Below, one piece after another: positions 8,409 to 17,241 of a DNA stretch of 64,000 nucleotides. The stretch is taken from assembly GCF_031628175.1 (NCBI RefSeq), contig NZ_JAVLVT010000010.1, positions 310,001 through 374,000 of the forward strand, given 5' to 3'. Position 1 is the stretch's first letter, and each line of letters opens with the position of its first letter. The notes below the pieces were generated by a model. It was not told the origin of the DNA. It worked only from the letters and a program-made list of their open reading frames with translations, and did no database searches. The DNA is from Lipingzhangella_A rawalii. Lineage in GTDB: Bacteria > Actinomycetota > Actinomycetes > Streptosporangiales > Streptosporangiaceae. The position numbers and the translations under genes are program-made.

Positions 8409-10250
8409 TCAGGGAGTGACGATGTCGAAGTCACGGTCGACGTGGTCCAGCAGTCCCATGAGTGTCGCGAACGCCTGGGGATCGCCGTCGGTCCGAAGCC
8501 CGTCGAGGGTCTGCGACGAAATCAGCCTCAGCAGTTCCGGCTTGGTGAGCGTCACCGTGAGATCGGCGGGAGTGCCGTCGTGGTTGCGGGTCTGGGTCAA
8601 CACACCGTTGGCCAGGCTGAGCCCGATCTCGGTGTCGAGGTCGGTGAACCGCCAGTCGATGGTCAGGCGGGTATCCCAGGCGCGCGGACCGTCGATCCGG
8701 ATGGCGATCGAGTCGAAGACCTGTTCCAGGCTCAGCGCGCTGAGCACGTCCGGGCTGGCGCTGTCCAGAGTGTTCTTCGGCTTGTTGCCGCGCAGCTCGG
8801 CCGCGCCCTGGAGGTAGAAGTTCCGCCAGGTCCCGTTCTCACTGCCGTGGCCGAGGCGGTCGTAGACCTCGGCGAGGAGTTCGCGGGCGGCGGTGTTGCC
8901 CGGATCGGCGAACACGACGTAGTTGAGGACCTGTGCGGCCCACCGCCACTCACCGGCCTCGACGGCGCCCCTGGCTCTGGGGAGAATGCTCTGGACCCCA
9001 CCCATGTACTCGACGTGCTTCCTGGCCGACTCCTCGGGGGGCAGCTCCCACAGATGGGCCGGGTTACCGTCGAACCACCCCATATAGCGCTGGTAGATGG
9101 CCTTGACGTTGTGCGAGACCGAGCCGTAGTAGCCGTGGGTGTGCCAGGCCCGCTGCAGAGCGGGGGGCATCTGCATCCGTTCGGCGATCTCCGTACCGGT
9201 GTGGCCCTGGTTGAGCATTCGCAGTGTCTGGTCGTGCAGATAGGCGTACAGGTCCCGCTGCTGGCAGAGGAACTCGGTGAGCTCACGGGTGCCCCAGGTC
9301 GGCCAGTGGTGCGAGGCCAACAGCACCTCGGAACGGGTGGAGAACCGCTCGATCGCCTCGGTGAGGTAGCGGGCCCAGACGCGCGGGTCCCGCACGGGCG
9401 CTCCGCGCAGCGTCAACACGTTGTGCAGGTTGTGGGTGGCGTTCTCAGCCATGCAGAGCGCACGAAGATCAGGGAGGTAGAAGTTCATCTCGGACGGCGC
9501 CTCGGTGCCGGGAGTGAGCTGGAACTCGATGCGCACCCCGTCGATCTCCTCGCGCTGTCCCGACTCGGAGACCGACCGGGTCGGTTCGATCAGGGAGATC
9601 GTGCCGGTGGAGGTGGTCTGGCCGAGCCCGGTGCCGATGTGGCCGGCCGGGCTCTTGGGCAGTTCCGCGCCGTACATGTAGATGGCCCGCCGATTCATCG
9701 CCGTGCCGGCGTACACGTTCTCCGACACGGCGTGCTCCAGGAAGCCCGCCGGGGCGAGGATGGGGACATCCTCGCCGTCACCGACCACGCCGCGGGCACC
9801 GCCGAAGTGGTCGGCATGGGAATGGGTGTAGATCACCGCGGTTACCGGGCGCGACCCCCGGTACTCGCGGTAGAGCGCCAGGGCAGCGGCGGCGGTCTCG
9901 ACCGACAGCAGGGGGTCGATCACGAGGACGCCCCGCGTGCCCTCGACGAAGGTGATGTTGGACAGGTCGAACCCGCGTACTTGGTAGACACCCTCGGTCA
10001 CCTGGTACAGGCCGTGCCTGGCGGTGAGTCGGGACTGGCGCCACAGGCTCGGGTTCGCGGTCTCCGGGCACTCCTCCCCAAGGAAACCGTAGGCATCCAG
10101 CTCCCAGACCGCACGCCCCGCCCCGTCCGTGATCGTCGTATACGCGACCGACCCCAGGTAACCCCTGTCGGCGTTGTCGAAATCGGTGCGTTCCTGGAGC
10201 ATCACTTCGGCGTCCACAGTCCCCCCTTGCATAGCCGTCGTGCTGCTCAT
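8409..10250 (-). CDS. MBL-fold alkyl/aryl sulfatase (SdsA1/BDS1-like)
   Basis: A 613-residue zinc-dependent sulfatase-type metallo-beta-lactamase protein. The metal motif THSHADHFGG lies near residue 190; the second metal region is around MAENATHNLHNV; a helical dimerisation domain and a C-terminal SCP2-like sterol-carrier domain follow. The length and domain order match SdsA1 enzymes, which hydrolyse primary alkyl sulfates such as SDS. There is no obvious signal peptide. I chose ATG 10250, after a G-rich RBS. It lies 134 nt downstream of a WYL regulator on the same strand, which may control it. Confidence 0.88.
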   Translation of the reverse strand: MSSTTAMQGGTVDAEVMLQERTDFDNADRGYLGSVAYTTITDGAGRAVWELDAYGFLGEECPETANPSLWRQSRLTARHGLYQVTEGVYQVRGFDLSNITFVEGTRGVLVIDPLLSVETAAAALALYREYRGSRPVTAVIYTHSHADHFGGARGVVGDGEDVPILAPAGFLEHAVSENVYAGTAMNRRAIYMYGAELPKSPAGHIGTGLGQTTSTGTISLIEPTRSVSESGQREEIDGVRIEFQLTPGTEAPSEMNFYLPDLRALCMAENATHNLHNVLTLRGAPVRDPRVWARYLTEAIERFSTRSEVLLASHHWPTWGTRELTEFLCQQRDLYAYLHDQTLRMLNQGHTGTEIAERMQMPPALQRAWHTHGYYGSVSHNVKAIYQRYMGWFDGNPAHLWELPPEESARKHVEYMGGVQSILPRARGAVEAGEWRWAAQVLNYVVFADPGNTAARELLAEVYDRLGHGSENGTWRNFYLQGAAELRGNKPKNTLDSASPDVLSALSLEQVFDSIAIRIDGPRAWDTRLTIDWRFTDLDTEIGLSLANGVLTQTRNHDGTPADLTVTLTKPELLRLISSQTLDGLRTDGDPQAFATLMGLLDHVDRDFDIVTP

Positions 10251-10384
10251 TCCCCCGACCCCCTCGCCGAAGGCCAAGGTGGGGCAAAGGCCCCCCCAAC
10301 AGCGGCGTGTCCCAGCCCAGACGCGCGGATCAGTGACCTGGTCCGGTGGTCCGGACCGCGTGGAAGACGCACCGCAGAGGGCGA

Positions 10385-11365
10385 CTACGCTCTGGATGAC
10401 GCTTCGTAGCGGGCGGCGAGCGCGGCGGACCGGTCGTGTAGGGCGGTGCGCAGCGAAGGCGGAGTCAGAGCTTCCGCGTCCGTGGCGAGTTGCCACAGCG
10501 CCCATTCGGCATGGCGCAGATCCTGGAAGGTCACCTCCAGGCACAGCCAGGCGTCGGCCTCGGGCTGCTCGGCGCGGACGGCCAGCGCGGTACTCGCCAG
10601 TTCCTCCCGCCGCGCCGGGTGCACCCGAACCAGCGCGGTGATCTGGTCGCTGCCGGACAGGAACTGCGCGCGTCGTTCCTGCCAGAGCCGGTCCAGGTCG
10701 ACCTCGTCCGGCCGCTGCGCCGGTTCGGGGAGTTCCTCGGCGGCCAGCACCCGCGAGAGCCGGTAGGTGCGGTCTGCGCCGGATCGCGTGGCCAGTAGGT
10801 AGGCCCGGTTGCGGACGGTGACCAGACCGATCGGGTCCACGGTGCGCCACTGGGGCGCCTGGCCCGGGGTCGCGTAGTGGATGCGCAGCTTATGCCCGCC
10901 GAGCACCGCGCCCCGGATCTCGCGCATCGCGGTGCCGGGTACCTCGTCGGTGACCACCCGGCGGGACAGCAGGTCGGTGTCCGGGTCCACGAGGAATCGC
11001 TGGGCCGCGTCACTCGCGGTGCTCCAATGGCCCTCGGGCAGCGCGTCCACCACCTTGCGCATGGCCGACGCCAGCGCCGAGCCGAGGCCGAGTACCTGTT
11101 CGCCGCGCCCCGATCGGGCGGTCAGCAGGGCAACGGCCTCCTCGTGGTCCAGCCCGGTGAGTTCGGTGCGGAACCCGGGCAGCAACGCGAAACCGCCGTG
11201 CCGGCCGCGTTCGGCATAGACCGGCACCCCGGCCCCGGACAGTGCCTCGATGTCGCGCAGCACGGTGCGGGGGGACACCTCCAGCTCGCGGGCCAGCGTT
11301 GCCGCGGTCAGCCGGCCGCGCTGGCGCAGTAGCAGCACGAGGGAAACCAGGCGGTCGGCACGCAT
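10385..11365 (-). CDS. WYL-domain transcriptional regulator
   Basis: A 326-residue DeoR-like HTH protein with WYL domains. The HTH spans residues 1-60 (RLTAATLARELEVSPRTVLRDIEAL). The WYL region spans about 140-210 (LRIHYATPGQ, DPIGLVTVRNRAYLLA), and a WCX extension forms the C terminus. WYL domains bind nucleic acid or small ligands and often activate stress or catabolic genes. It is divergent from the RidA-like gene and upstream of the sulfatase. An inverted repeat at 11386-11404 lies just before its start and is the likely operator. Confidence 0.85.
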   Translation of the reverse strand: MRADRLVSLVLLLRQRGRLTAATLARELEVSPRTVLRDIEALSGAGVPVYAERGRHGGFALLPGFRTELTGLDHEEAVALLTARSGRGEQVLGLGSALASAMRKVVDALPEGHWSTASDAAQRFLVDPDTDLLSRRVVTDEVPGTAMREIRGAVLGGHKLRIHYATPGQAPQWRTVDPIGLVTVRNRAYLLATRSGADRTYRLSRVLAAEELPEPAQRPDEVDLDRLWQERRAQFLSGSDQITALVRVHPARREELASTALAVRAEQPEADAWLCLEVTFQDLRHAEWALWQLATDAEALTPPSLRTALHDRSAALAARYEASSRA

Positions 11366-11385
11366 GCGGAAACTCTATCCAGATA

Positions 11386-11404
11386 CACGACACAGGATGT
11401 CGTG
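11386..11404. promoter_or_regulatory. Inverted repeat, candidate WYL operator
   Basis: CACGACA-CAGGA-TGTCGTG is a perfect 7-bp inverted repeat, 20 nt upstream of the WYL start codon and about 100 nt upstream of the RidA-like gene. Its position suggests autoregulation and control of the divergent gene. Confidence 0.5.
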
Positions 11405-11500
11405 ATTTGTCGAGAGGCTTCTCGTGCGACGCCAGAGCCGGCACCCACCGCGCCGATGGACGTCCGAACTCTCGATGAATCGAATGGAGCTGATGTGGTG

Positions 11501-11896
11501 ATGGAGCGAACGGCGGTCAACCCGTGGACGTGGTCCGTGGCGGCCGGGTACAACCAGGGGGAGATCGTCTCCGGGCACACCCGGACGCTGTACTGCTCCG
11601 GGCAGACCGCGATGAGCAGCGAGGGCAAACCCCAGCATGCCGGGGACATGGCGGCGCAGCTGGCGCTGAGCCTCGACAACCTGGAGGCCGTGCTTGGCCA
11701 GGCCGGCATGTCGCTGGCGAACGTCATTCGGCTCACCGTCTACACGACCGACGTCGATCGGCTGTTCGAGCACTACGGCGTGCTGGCGTCACGGTTGGGC
11801 GCCGCCAGGGTGGCGCCAACCACTTCGATGCTCGGGGTGACCCGACTGGCGTTCCCGGAGCTGATGGTCGAGCTTGAAGGGACCGCCGTGGCGTAA
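11501..11896 (+). CDS. RidA-family (YjgF/UK114) protein
   Basis: A 131-residue RidA-fold protein. It contains YCSGQTAMSSEGK, a central LENLEAVLGQAGMSLANVI-like helix region and the terminal PELMVELEGTAVA. RidA proteins hydrolyse reactive imines/enamines, but the canonical Arg in the IxxTxxxRxP motif is not obvious, so this may be a different subgroup. GGAG at 11486-11489 fits starts at GTG 11495, GTG 11498 or ATG 11501; I give the ATG. It is divergent from the WYL regulator and likely under its control. Confidence 0.8.
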   Translation: MERTAVNPWTWSVAAGYNQGEIVSGHTRTLYCSGQTAMSSEGKPQHAGDMAAQLALSLDNLEAVLGQAGMSLANVIRLTVYTTDVDRLFEHYGVLASRLGAARVAPTTSMLGVTRLAFPELMVELEGTAVA

Positions 11897-11961
11897 CGGC
11901 ACCGCGACGGTGCCGCGAGACCGTCAGGTGAACCACGGGCGACAGGCCGGTTGGTAGGTGG

Positions 11962-12456
11962 GTGATCTCGGTGCTCAGGATGGTGACGATCGGCGTCTAC
12001 GGTTTCGACGGACCGGCCTTCCTGGACCGGCTGCGGGCGGCGGACGTCCGCCTGGTGCTCGACGTCCGCCAGCGCCGGGGTGTCCGGGGATCCGAGTACG
12101 CCTGGGCGAACTCACGTCGACTGCAGGCGGCCCTCGCCGGGGCCGGGATCGCCTACGCACACCATCCCGAGGTCGCACCAACCACCGAGCTACGCCAGCT
12201 CCAGTACGCCGAGGATGCCCGTCGTGGCGTCGGCAAGCGCTCGCGGCGCGAGCTGGCCGTGGCGTACGCCCGTCGCTATACGACCGAGATCCTCGGCAGC
12301 GCCGATCTCACGCCGATCGTGTCGGCGCTGCCGAGCAACGGGGCCGCAGCGTTGCTCTGTGTCGAGCGCGATCCCGCCGCCTGCCACCGATCGTTGCTCG
12401 CGCAGCGGCTCACCGAACGGTACGGGGTGACGATCGAGCACCTGCACCCGCTGTAA
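11962..12456 (+). CDS. DUF488-family protein
   Basis: A 164-residue DUF488 protein. Features are the N-terminal TIGVYGFDGPAFLDRLRAADV, VLDVRQRRGVRGSEYAW and the C-terminal CVERDPAACHRSLLAQRL. These resemble the DVR and ExxPxxCHR motifs of the family. No reaction is established; family members occur near DNA repair or stress genes. GTG 11962 follows GGTAGGTGG; ATG 11980 is an alternative start. It stands alone. Confidence 0.78.
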   Translation: MISVLRMVTIGVYGFDGPAFLDRLRAADVRLVLDVRQRRGVRGSEYAWANSRRLQAALAGAGIAYAHHPEVAPTTELRQLQYAEDARRGVGKRSRRELAVAYARRYTTEILGSADLTPIVSALPSNGAAALLCVERDPAACHRSLLAQRLTERYGVTIEHLHPL

Positions 12457-12628
12457 CACAGGTATCCCGCGGCGGCGGGGGGGCGTCCGGTAGATGTCCC
12501 ACGGCCCGGTTGTCGCCCCTGCACAGAAAGCACACCTACCCTCCGGTACCCGCCCGAGCTGGCAGGGCTGATCATCGCAGCGACCTGCTGCCTGTGCAGG
12601 CCGGGACTCCCGCGTCAGGGGCGGTGCG

Positions 12629-12673
12629 GCGTCACTCCTGCGGACGCACTCCGGACAGGGTGACCGTGACGAG
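12629..12673. repeat. Left direct repeat flanking the terpene island
   Basis: These 45 bases match 17197-17241 in the same orientation with 3 mismatches. The sequence is the 3' end of the TetR gene, including its stop codon. Weaker similarity seems to continue about 30 bases further left. The repeat lies just outside the first gene of the AT-richer island. Confidence 0.75.
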
Positions 12674-12676
12674 TTT
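12632..12676 (-). pseudogene. 3'-end relic of a TetR gene
   Basis: On the minus strand this encodes VTVTLSGVRPQE and a stop, against VTVTLAGVRPQE at the end of the intact TetR gene at 17200. Upstream, an unrelated in-frame extension reaches an ATG at 12778, giving a 48-codon open frame of no evident meaning. It is the truncated left copy left by the event that made the direct repeats. Confidence 0.65.
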
Positions 12677-13052
12677 CCGACACCGCAACCCATGAGTGCG
12701 GCCTCGGTCGATTGCTTCGACGGAGAAGCTGCTGCCCTGTATCCCGGCAGTGGTAGGTGACCAGGGTTTCGTCATCATGGCCATGGCGCAGGATGCTTAC
12801 GGTCCAGCGAGGCCCGGGCCCGGCCGCGCTTCTGGGGGAGTGGGGAGAGTGCCGTCAGCGACCACGTGGAGTCATTCCAGTACGCCTGCGATCGTATCGC
12901 CGCTTCGTTATCTACCTCCGAAGCGCCCTCGACTATGGCAGCCCGTCCCGCCACATCTGCCTGCTCACCCACGTTCCCCCGCTCCCGGCTGAACTCCCCC
13001 GTTCGAACCGTCCTGGGCTGCCTCACCAACCGGTCTGGCGTCCAAGGGGCGG
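12677..13052. other. Intergenic stretch at the island's left end
   Basis: No protein family is recognisable on either strand in this 376-bp stretch. No hairpin terminator stands out. Confidence 0.4.
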
Positions 13053-14825
13053 TCAGGTATGGATGAGCCGCACCCACTCGTCGACGTCGTTTCGCCCCAT
13101 CAGGGATCGCGGGCTGCCGCGCTCGAATCCGAAGGCGCCCATCAACTCGGGCATCCGGGGCAGCAGCTCGGTGTGTGCCTGGTCGATGTCTCGAGTGAGT
13201 TGTTCCGCCCGTTCGGCCGAGAGTTCTGCGTGGGCTGCGAACCAGCCCGCCCGGGCCCGGACCTGTTCCGCCGCGTAGAGCACGCCCAGGGTGTGCAGCA
13301 GTCTTCGGGCCGCGTCGGGTGCCCGCTCTGCCTCCTCATGCAGACTCTGTGCGGCCATCCGCGTAGCCGCGGCATCCGCCAAGTCCAGCGCGTGCGTGTT
13401 GGCCCAGCCAGCATGAGCGGACTCCTCAGCCAGTATCCGCTCGCGTAGGCGGAGCAGCCCATGCCACTGGCTCGTGCCCTGCTGATCGGCACCCACTGCC
13501 CAGCCGGACTCCCCTTCGACTCGCGCCGCGAGGCTCCTACCGGCGCTGATCTGCAGTACCTGGTTCTCCCCTTCCGCTGTGATGACGGCCTGGGTGATAC
13601 CGAGGTAGTCCGGAATGCGGTTGGCGCGAAACATGCCCTGTGCCCCGCAGCGCTCCCGGCACTCCTGGAGAACGTCCCGCGCTGTCCAGGACAGTAACGG
13701 CTTAGCGAGGCTGCAGAGTAGCTCGGTCTTCGCATCCTCCTCTGGGCCGGTAAGCCGACCTTCTTCCTGGGCGGGGAGCCGGGCCCGCACCGCGTTGCCG
13801 AACGCGCTCGCCGCGTAGACCCGCGAGAGGCAGGAGAGCAACCCCAGCGCCACGTTGTCCCGCTCGATCATCGGAACATCTCCTGCGGTCCGGCGCTGGA
13901 GCGCATAGTCATAGGTCAGCCATAGCCCGGCCCGCGCCGCAGCGAGCGTACCGGCGGCGAGCATCACCCGCCCCGTCCGCAACTGTTGCACTGTCTGGCG
14001 GAACCGGTCCTTCAGATCGGGAATCGAGCAGGCGAAACGGCCCGCTGCGTCGAACCATGCCGTACCACCGGTCAGCCACGCATGCTCCGGTACTGGAACT
14101 TGGTTGAATCGGATCAGTGCGTTGTCCATCGGAGCGAACCCCTTGTCGGGCATCTCAAGAATGTGTACCCCGGGCGCGGTCCCGTCCTCGGTACGCAGGG
14201 GAACCACGAACGGGAACACTCCCTCGTCCTCCCCGTCCACGATCAACCTGGCGGCTACCACAGTCAGTAATGGCAGGTCCTTGCCCGCCACGTTCGGCAT
14301 GAACTTGGTAGCGATCTCCTCAGGTGTATGAAGAAGGAAATGGCGACGCTCGGATTTCCATATTGCCTGTGTACGCAGTGCGGCAACATTACTTCCGTAC
14401 CCCAGTTCGGTTATCAAGAACACTCCGAGTGAACTTGCATCGTCTAGCTGATTCAGCCAGGACCGTTCTGGTGCATTGTCTCGACCGAGTCGAAGAATCG
14501 TTCCCATGCTGAGGCTGAAATGCCCACTCAGTATCGGAAACAGGTCCGGAGCGGCAACCGCACACCATTCGAAGAGTGCTCCCATGCGTCGGCTGTCAGA
14601 AGCGATTTCCCTGGCCGACCCGAGCCGCATCGTAAGCTCACGCAGCTGCCCGTAGGACAAGTCGGCCCGCTCTGCGAAAGTCTGGCCCGAGGCTGGAATA
14701 TTATCCAGCTCCATGACAATCGCGCGCATCCCCATATGCACTTCTTCATATTTCCCTCCGTAAATGAAATCACGTAGAGCAGTGGTCCGCGCGTTACATG
14801 GCGATGAATCATGGGCAGCTGTCAT
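13053..14825 (-). CDS. Acyl-CoA oxidase/dehydrogenase-like flavoprotein
   Basis: A 590-residue protein of the acyl-CoA dehydrogenase superfamily, acyl-CoA oxidase type. GYGSNVAALRTQA near residue 150 matches the GHGSNVxGLxTTA flavin/substrate motif. EGENQVLQISAGRSL near residue 420 matches the EGDNTVLL region with the catalytic Glu. Length and domain layout fit oxidases better than 380-residue dehydrogenases. Start ATG 14825 follows AAGGAGAAATA. It is on the same strand as the terpene synthase and downstream of it, so it may oxidise a terpenoid or its acyl partner. That link is inference. The substrate is unknown. Confidence 0.75.
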   Translation of the reverse strand: MTAAHDSSPCNARTTALRDFIYGGKYEEVHMGMRAIVMELDNIPASGQTFAERADLSYGQLRELTMRLGSAREIASDSRRMGALFEWCAVAAPDLFPILSGHFSLSMGTILRLGRDNAPERSWLNQLDDASSLGVFLITELGYGSNVAALRTQAIWKSERRHFLLHTPEEIATKFMPNVAGKDLPLLTVVAARLIVDGEDEGVFPFVVPLRTEDGTAPGVHILEMPDKGFAPMDNALIRFNQVPVPEHAWLTGGTAWFDAAGRFACSIPDLKDRFRQTVQQLRTGRVMLAAGTLAAARAGLWLTYDYALQRRTAGDVPMIERDNVALGLLSCLSRVYAASAFGNAVRARLPAQEEGRLTGPEEDAKTELLCSLAKPLLSWTARDVLQECRERCGAQGMFRANRIPDYLGITQAVITAEGENQVLQISAGRSLAARVEGESGWAVGADQQGTSQWHGLLRLRERILAEESAHAGWANTHALDLADAAATRMAAQSLHEEAERAPDAARRLLHTLGVLYAAEQVRARAGWFAAHAELSAERAEQLTRDIDQAHTELLPRMPELMGAFGFERGSPRSLMGRNDVDEWVRLIHT

Positions 14826-15179
14826 TATTTCTCCTTAGAACCATGCAAATACTTCAAGAAGCATGGGAGACCATGGCCGCAATCCGCGAAACAAACTATC
14901 ACCACCACGGAAACGACCCTTGAACCAAGCAAAGAGAACGAGTGACATTCTGCTAGAGACACGGCAGTCAATCCTCTCACCATTTCGACCAAATTCGAAG
15001 CCCAACGATGCAATAATCTTCAAACTGGCTGCGTCGATCCGCAATCCTGACAAGAGATATCCGAAGCGCTTTATTCACTCCAGGCCAGAATAAGGATATT
15101 GGCTTACATTCACCCAAGAAGAAATCTGTAGCTTTCGAGAGTGGATCACTCTATCGTTCAACGGAGAGTTTGTGAATCT
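14826..15179. other. AT-rich intergenic stretch within the terpene island
   Basis: About 350 bases of clearly lower GC than the flanking chromosome. No open frame has family features. It contains the RBS of the acyl-CoA oxidase-like gene and probably its promoter or the tail of the decayed gene upstream. Confidence 0.4.
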
Positions 15180-15700
15180 GGTCTACACATCGAGGGGCTT
15201 CACTCTCCTTTGGTGTTCTACCCCATTCCAGTCAAAGAAAACATCGAAATCATTAACCTCCTGGATAGTCTTTTGTAACCTTGTCCAACACGAAGCCTGC
15301 GACCTTACCCTCCAGGTCGGTCCGCGAGAAAACTCCTCGGACTCACCTTGAGGTTCGCAAGGTGCCCGTGGATGGCGGCGAACCACGGTTTCCTCGGAAA
15401 GAGTCCGATGCGGGAGTTCTCCATAGCACGCACAAGAAAGCAACTACTGTTACCGATCCTCCAACTTCTCCTGCACGCGCATAACGGATTGAATCTACCC
15501 TACTACGCCTGCGAAACGCAGAAAGTAGAGGCAACAGTCCATCCTGACAAATTCTCGGACTCGCCTTCCGGGTGCACATTAAATTCATTGAAACCAGGAA
15601 GAATTTCAAGGGAATTCTCGATAAAACTAACGGGTAATATGAAATCGGAGTTGATTACCCAAGAATTCGCTGTAAGGCCGTTTCCACCGCACACATGAAA
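15180..15700 (-). pseudogene. Decayed, unidentified gene between terpene synthase and oxidase-like gene
   Basis: On the minus strand, protein-like stretches appear one after another in different frames. They are NSDFILPVSFIENSLEILPG (about 15660-15600), MENSRIGLFPRKPWFAAIHG (about 15430-15370), TDLEGKVAGFVLDKVTK (about 15320-15270) and EVNDFDVFFDWNGVEHQRR to a stop at 15183. I cannot assign a family. The pattern suggests one gene broken by several frameshifts. It could also be two small genes or chance. Confidence 0.35.
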
Positions 15701-15834
15701 CAAACAATGTGAGCATATCCAGGCTGCCAGTGCTCCGGAACGCCCGTCACGTCGAAGTTTCCATTCGACCCGTAATCGGGAGCCTGCTTCTCGTCGGAAT
15801 TCTCCATGACAACGGGTGCTCTCTCGGAGGCGAT

Positions 15835-16782
15835 CTACACTCTCTCCTCGGCAGCCCATCCAAAATAGCGGTCCGTTGCCTCCAGATGCCAATCCAGGCA
15901 CCCTCGCATCCACGACCGCATCGCATCCACGCTACAAAGTTGACCCGCAGTGAGATGTCCCCGGAGCTCGCTCTCCTTACGAGCGAAAATTTGTGCCTCG
16001 GCGACGGAATCGTCGGCAGACCGCTGGACAGCCTCTCGCTCGGTCAGGCCGTGGGCCTGATAGACCGTAGGTAGGTTCCAGAACCCACCTGGGTGTTCCC
16101 GTTCCATATGGTATGAAACCACGTCATTTGACCATCCGACCTGATTTGAGCAGTGTACTCGCAGCTCTTCGAGCCCGGTATGCGGCCACGCTTCCCTGTC
16201 GACGTGGGCGCCGTGGGACGCTTCGATCAACACCAGACATGGGTAAGTACACACAGAGTAGCGACGGAGTGCTTTGTAGGAGTTGATAGTGGGAGTCTGC
16301 TGACGCATGGCATTCTGAAACACCATCGAGCAGAACCAGGTGCGCATCTCCTGTCGCCAGCGAGCCATCTGCGCTGGTGAAAGTGCCGCCTCCAGCTCAT
16401 TGAGAACCTCTGCCAGAGCTGCCTCCACCCCATGCCCGGCAGCACCGGTTCCCTTGCCGGTGTCGAGGATCTCAAGCACCGAGGCGATTGCGGCTGTGCG
16501 TAGTGGAGCGTCTGGCTCGACGTCATCGACACACAGGTCGTCGAACCAGAAACCCCACACCAGAAAATGGGCGTAGGCATCAAGCAGACTGCGGGGACAG
16601 TCCGAGGACACAGTACGGGCCACTATGCGCCCGGCCCTGGTATTGCGAATCCGTCTCAGGGTATCGGGCTGCACTCGGTCCGCTGCCCACGATGTGGCGT
16701 CCCGCTCGATCCGATCGATGTCTGGATGACATTTCGCAGGAATATTCACAGTCATGTCTGGCAAGGTCAGCTTCGCGGACAC
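15835..16782 (-). CDS. Class I terpene synthase (sesquiterpene-cyclase-like)
   Basis: A 315-residue bacterial class I terpene cyclase. The Asp-rich motif is FWFDDLCVDD (about residue 77). The NSE motif is NDVVSYHMERE (about residue 215) and holds the N, S and E metal ligands. The C-terminal RY pair is in TDRYFGW. These bind three magnesium ions and diphosphate, so the protein should ionise a prenyl diphosphate such as FPP or GPP. The product cannot be read from sequence. GTG 16782 after GGGGTGA keeps the family's LTLPD-type N terminus; GTG 16821 and ATG 16755 are alternatives. GC content is lower than in the surrounding chromosome. Confidence 0.85.
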   Translation of the reverse strand: MSAKLTLPDMTVNIPAKCHPDIDRIERDATSWAADRVQPDTLRRIRNTRAGRIVARTVSSDCPRSLLDAYAHFLVWGFWFDDLCVDDVEPDAPLRTAAIASVLEILDTGKGTGAAGHGVEAALAEVLNELEAALSPAQMARWRQEMRTWFCSMVFQNAMRQQTPTINSYKALRRYSVCTYPCLVLIEASHGAHVDREAWPHTGLEELRVHCSNQVGWSNDVVSYHMEREHPGGFWNLPTVYQAHGLTEREAVQRSADDSVAEAQIFARKESELRGHLTAGQLCSVDAMRSWMRGCLDWHLEATDRYFGWAAEERV

Positions 16783-17196
16783 ATCAGTCACCCCATCAGT
16801 TGGCCATCCGACGATTATCACTCTACATCATAAACGAAGAAGATCGCTAGATTATTAGATGGACTAAATACGCATCAATGAGGAACGCAGATCACTAACA
16901 ACACTTCAACACGGATTATCCAGGAGAACGATAGCCAAGGCTAGGATGCCCACTCTCATCCTAATTAAACCCAGCTTGGACCTTGAGAGATTAGTGGATT
17001 CAGCACGACGCCTTCGACGGTATTGCTCTGAAACTTTTCGGACTTCCGTATCAATTCTGAAAAGTCACCCGAAATAAGTTTCTCCGAAATAGAAAATTCG
17101 CGAGGCGAGTGGCGATGATGCCCTGCGGTCGGGCAGCACCGGTACAGGGCTGGCCAAGGTCCAAATCCGCCGGGGTTCCGCATCAGTGACGCGAGG
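16783..17196. other. AT-rich right margin of the terpene island
   Basis: About 410 bases of low-GC sequence without a recognisable gene. It presumably holds the terpene synthase promoter. Several stop codons occur in every frame. It ends at the right direct repeat. Confidence 0.4.
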
Positions 17197-17241
17197 GCGT
17201 CACTCCTGCGGGCGCACTCCGGCCAGAGTGACCGTGACGAG
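17197..17241. repeat. Right direct repeat flanking the terpene island
   Basis: Matches 12629-12673 at 42 of 45 positions in the same orientation. It is the 3' end of the intact TetR gene, whose stop codon is at 17200-17202. The repeat-to-repeat distance is 4,568 bp. Confidence 0.75.

Noticed and set aside
8259..10409. 700-codon frame opposite the alkylsulfatase
   Set aside because: No recognisable domain; the sulfatase motifs are on the other strand.
15503..15913. 136-codon minus-strand frame overlapping the terpene synthase end
   Set aside because: Half of it overlaps a well-supported gene; only the distal part looks protein-like, so it was folded into the decayed-gene entry.
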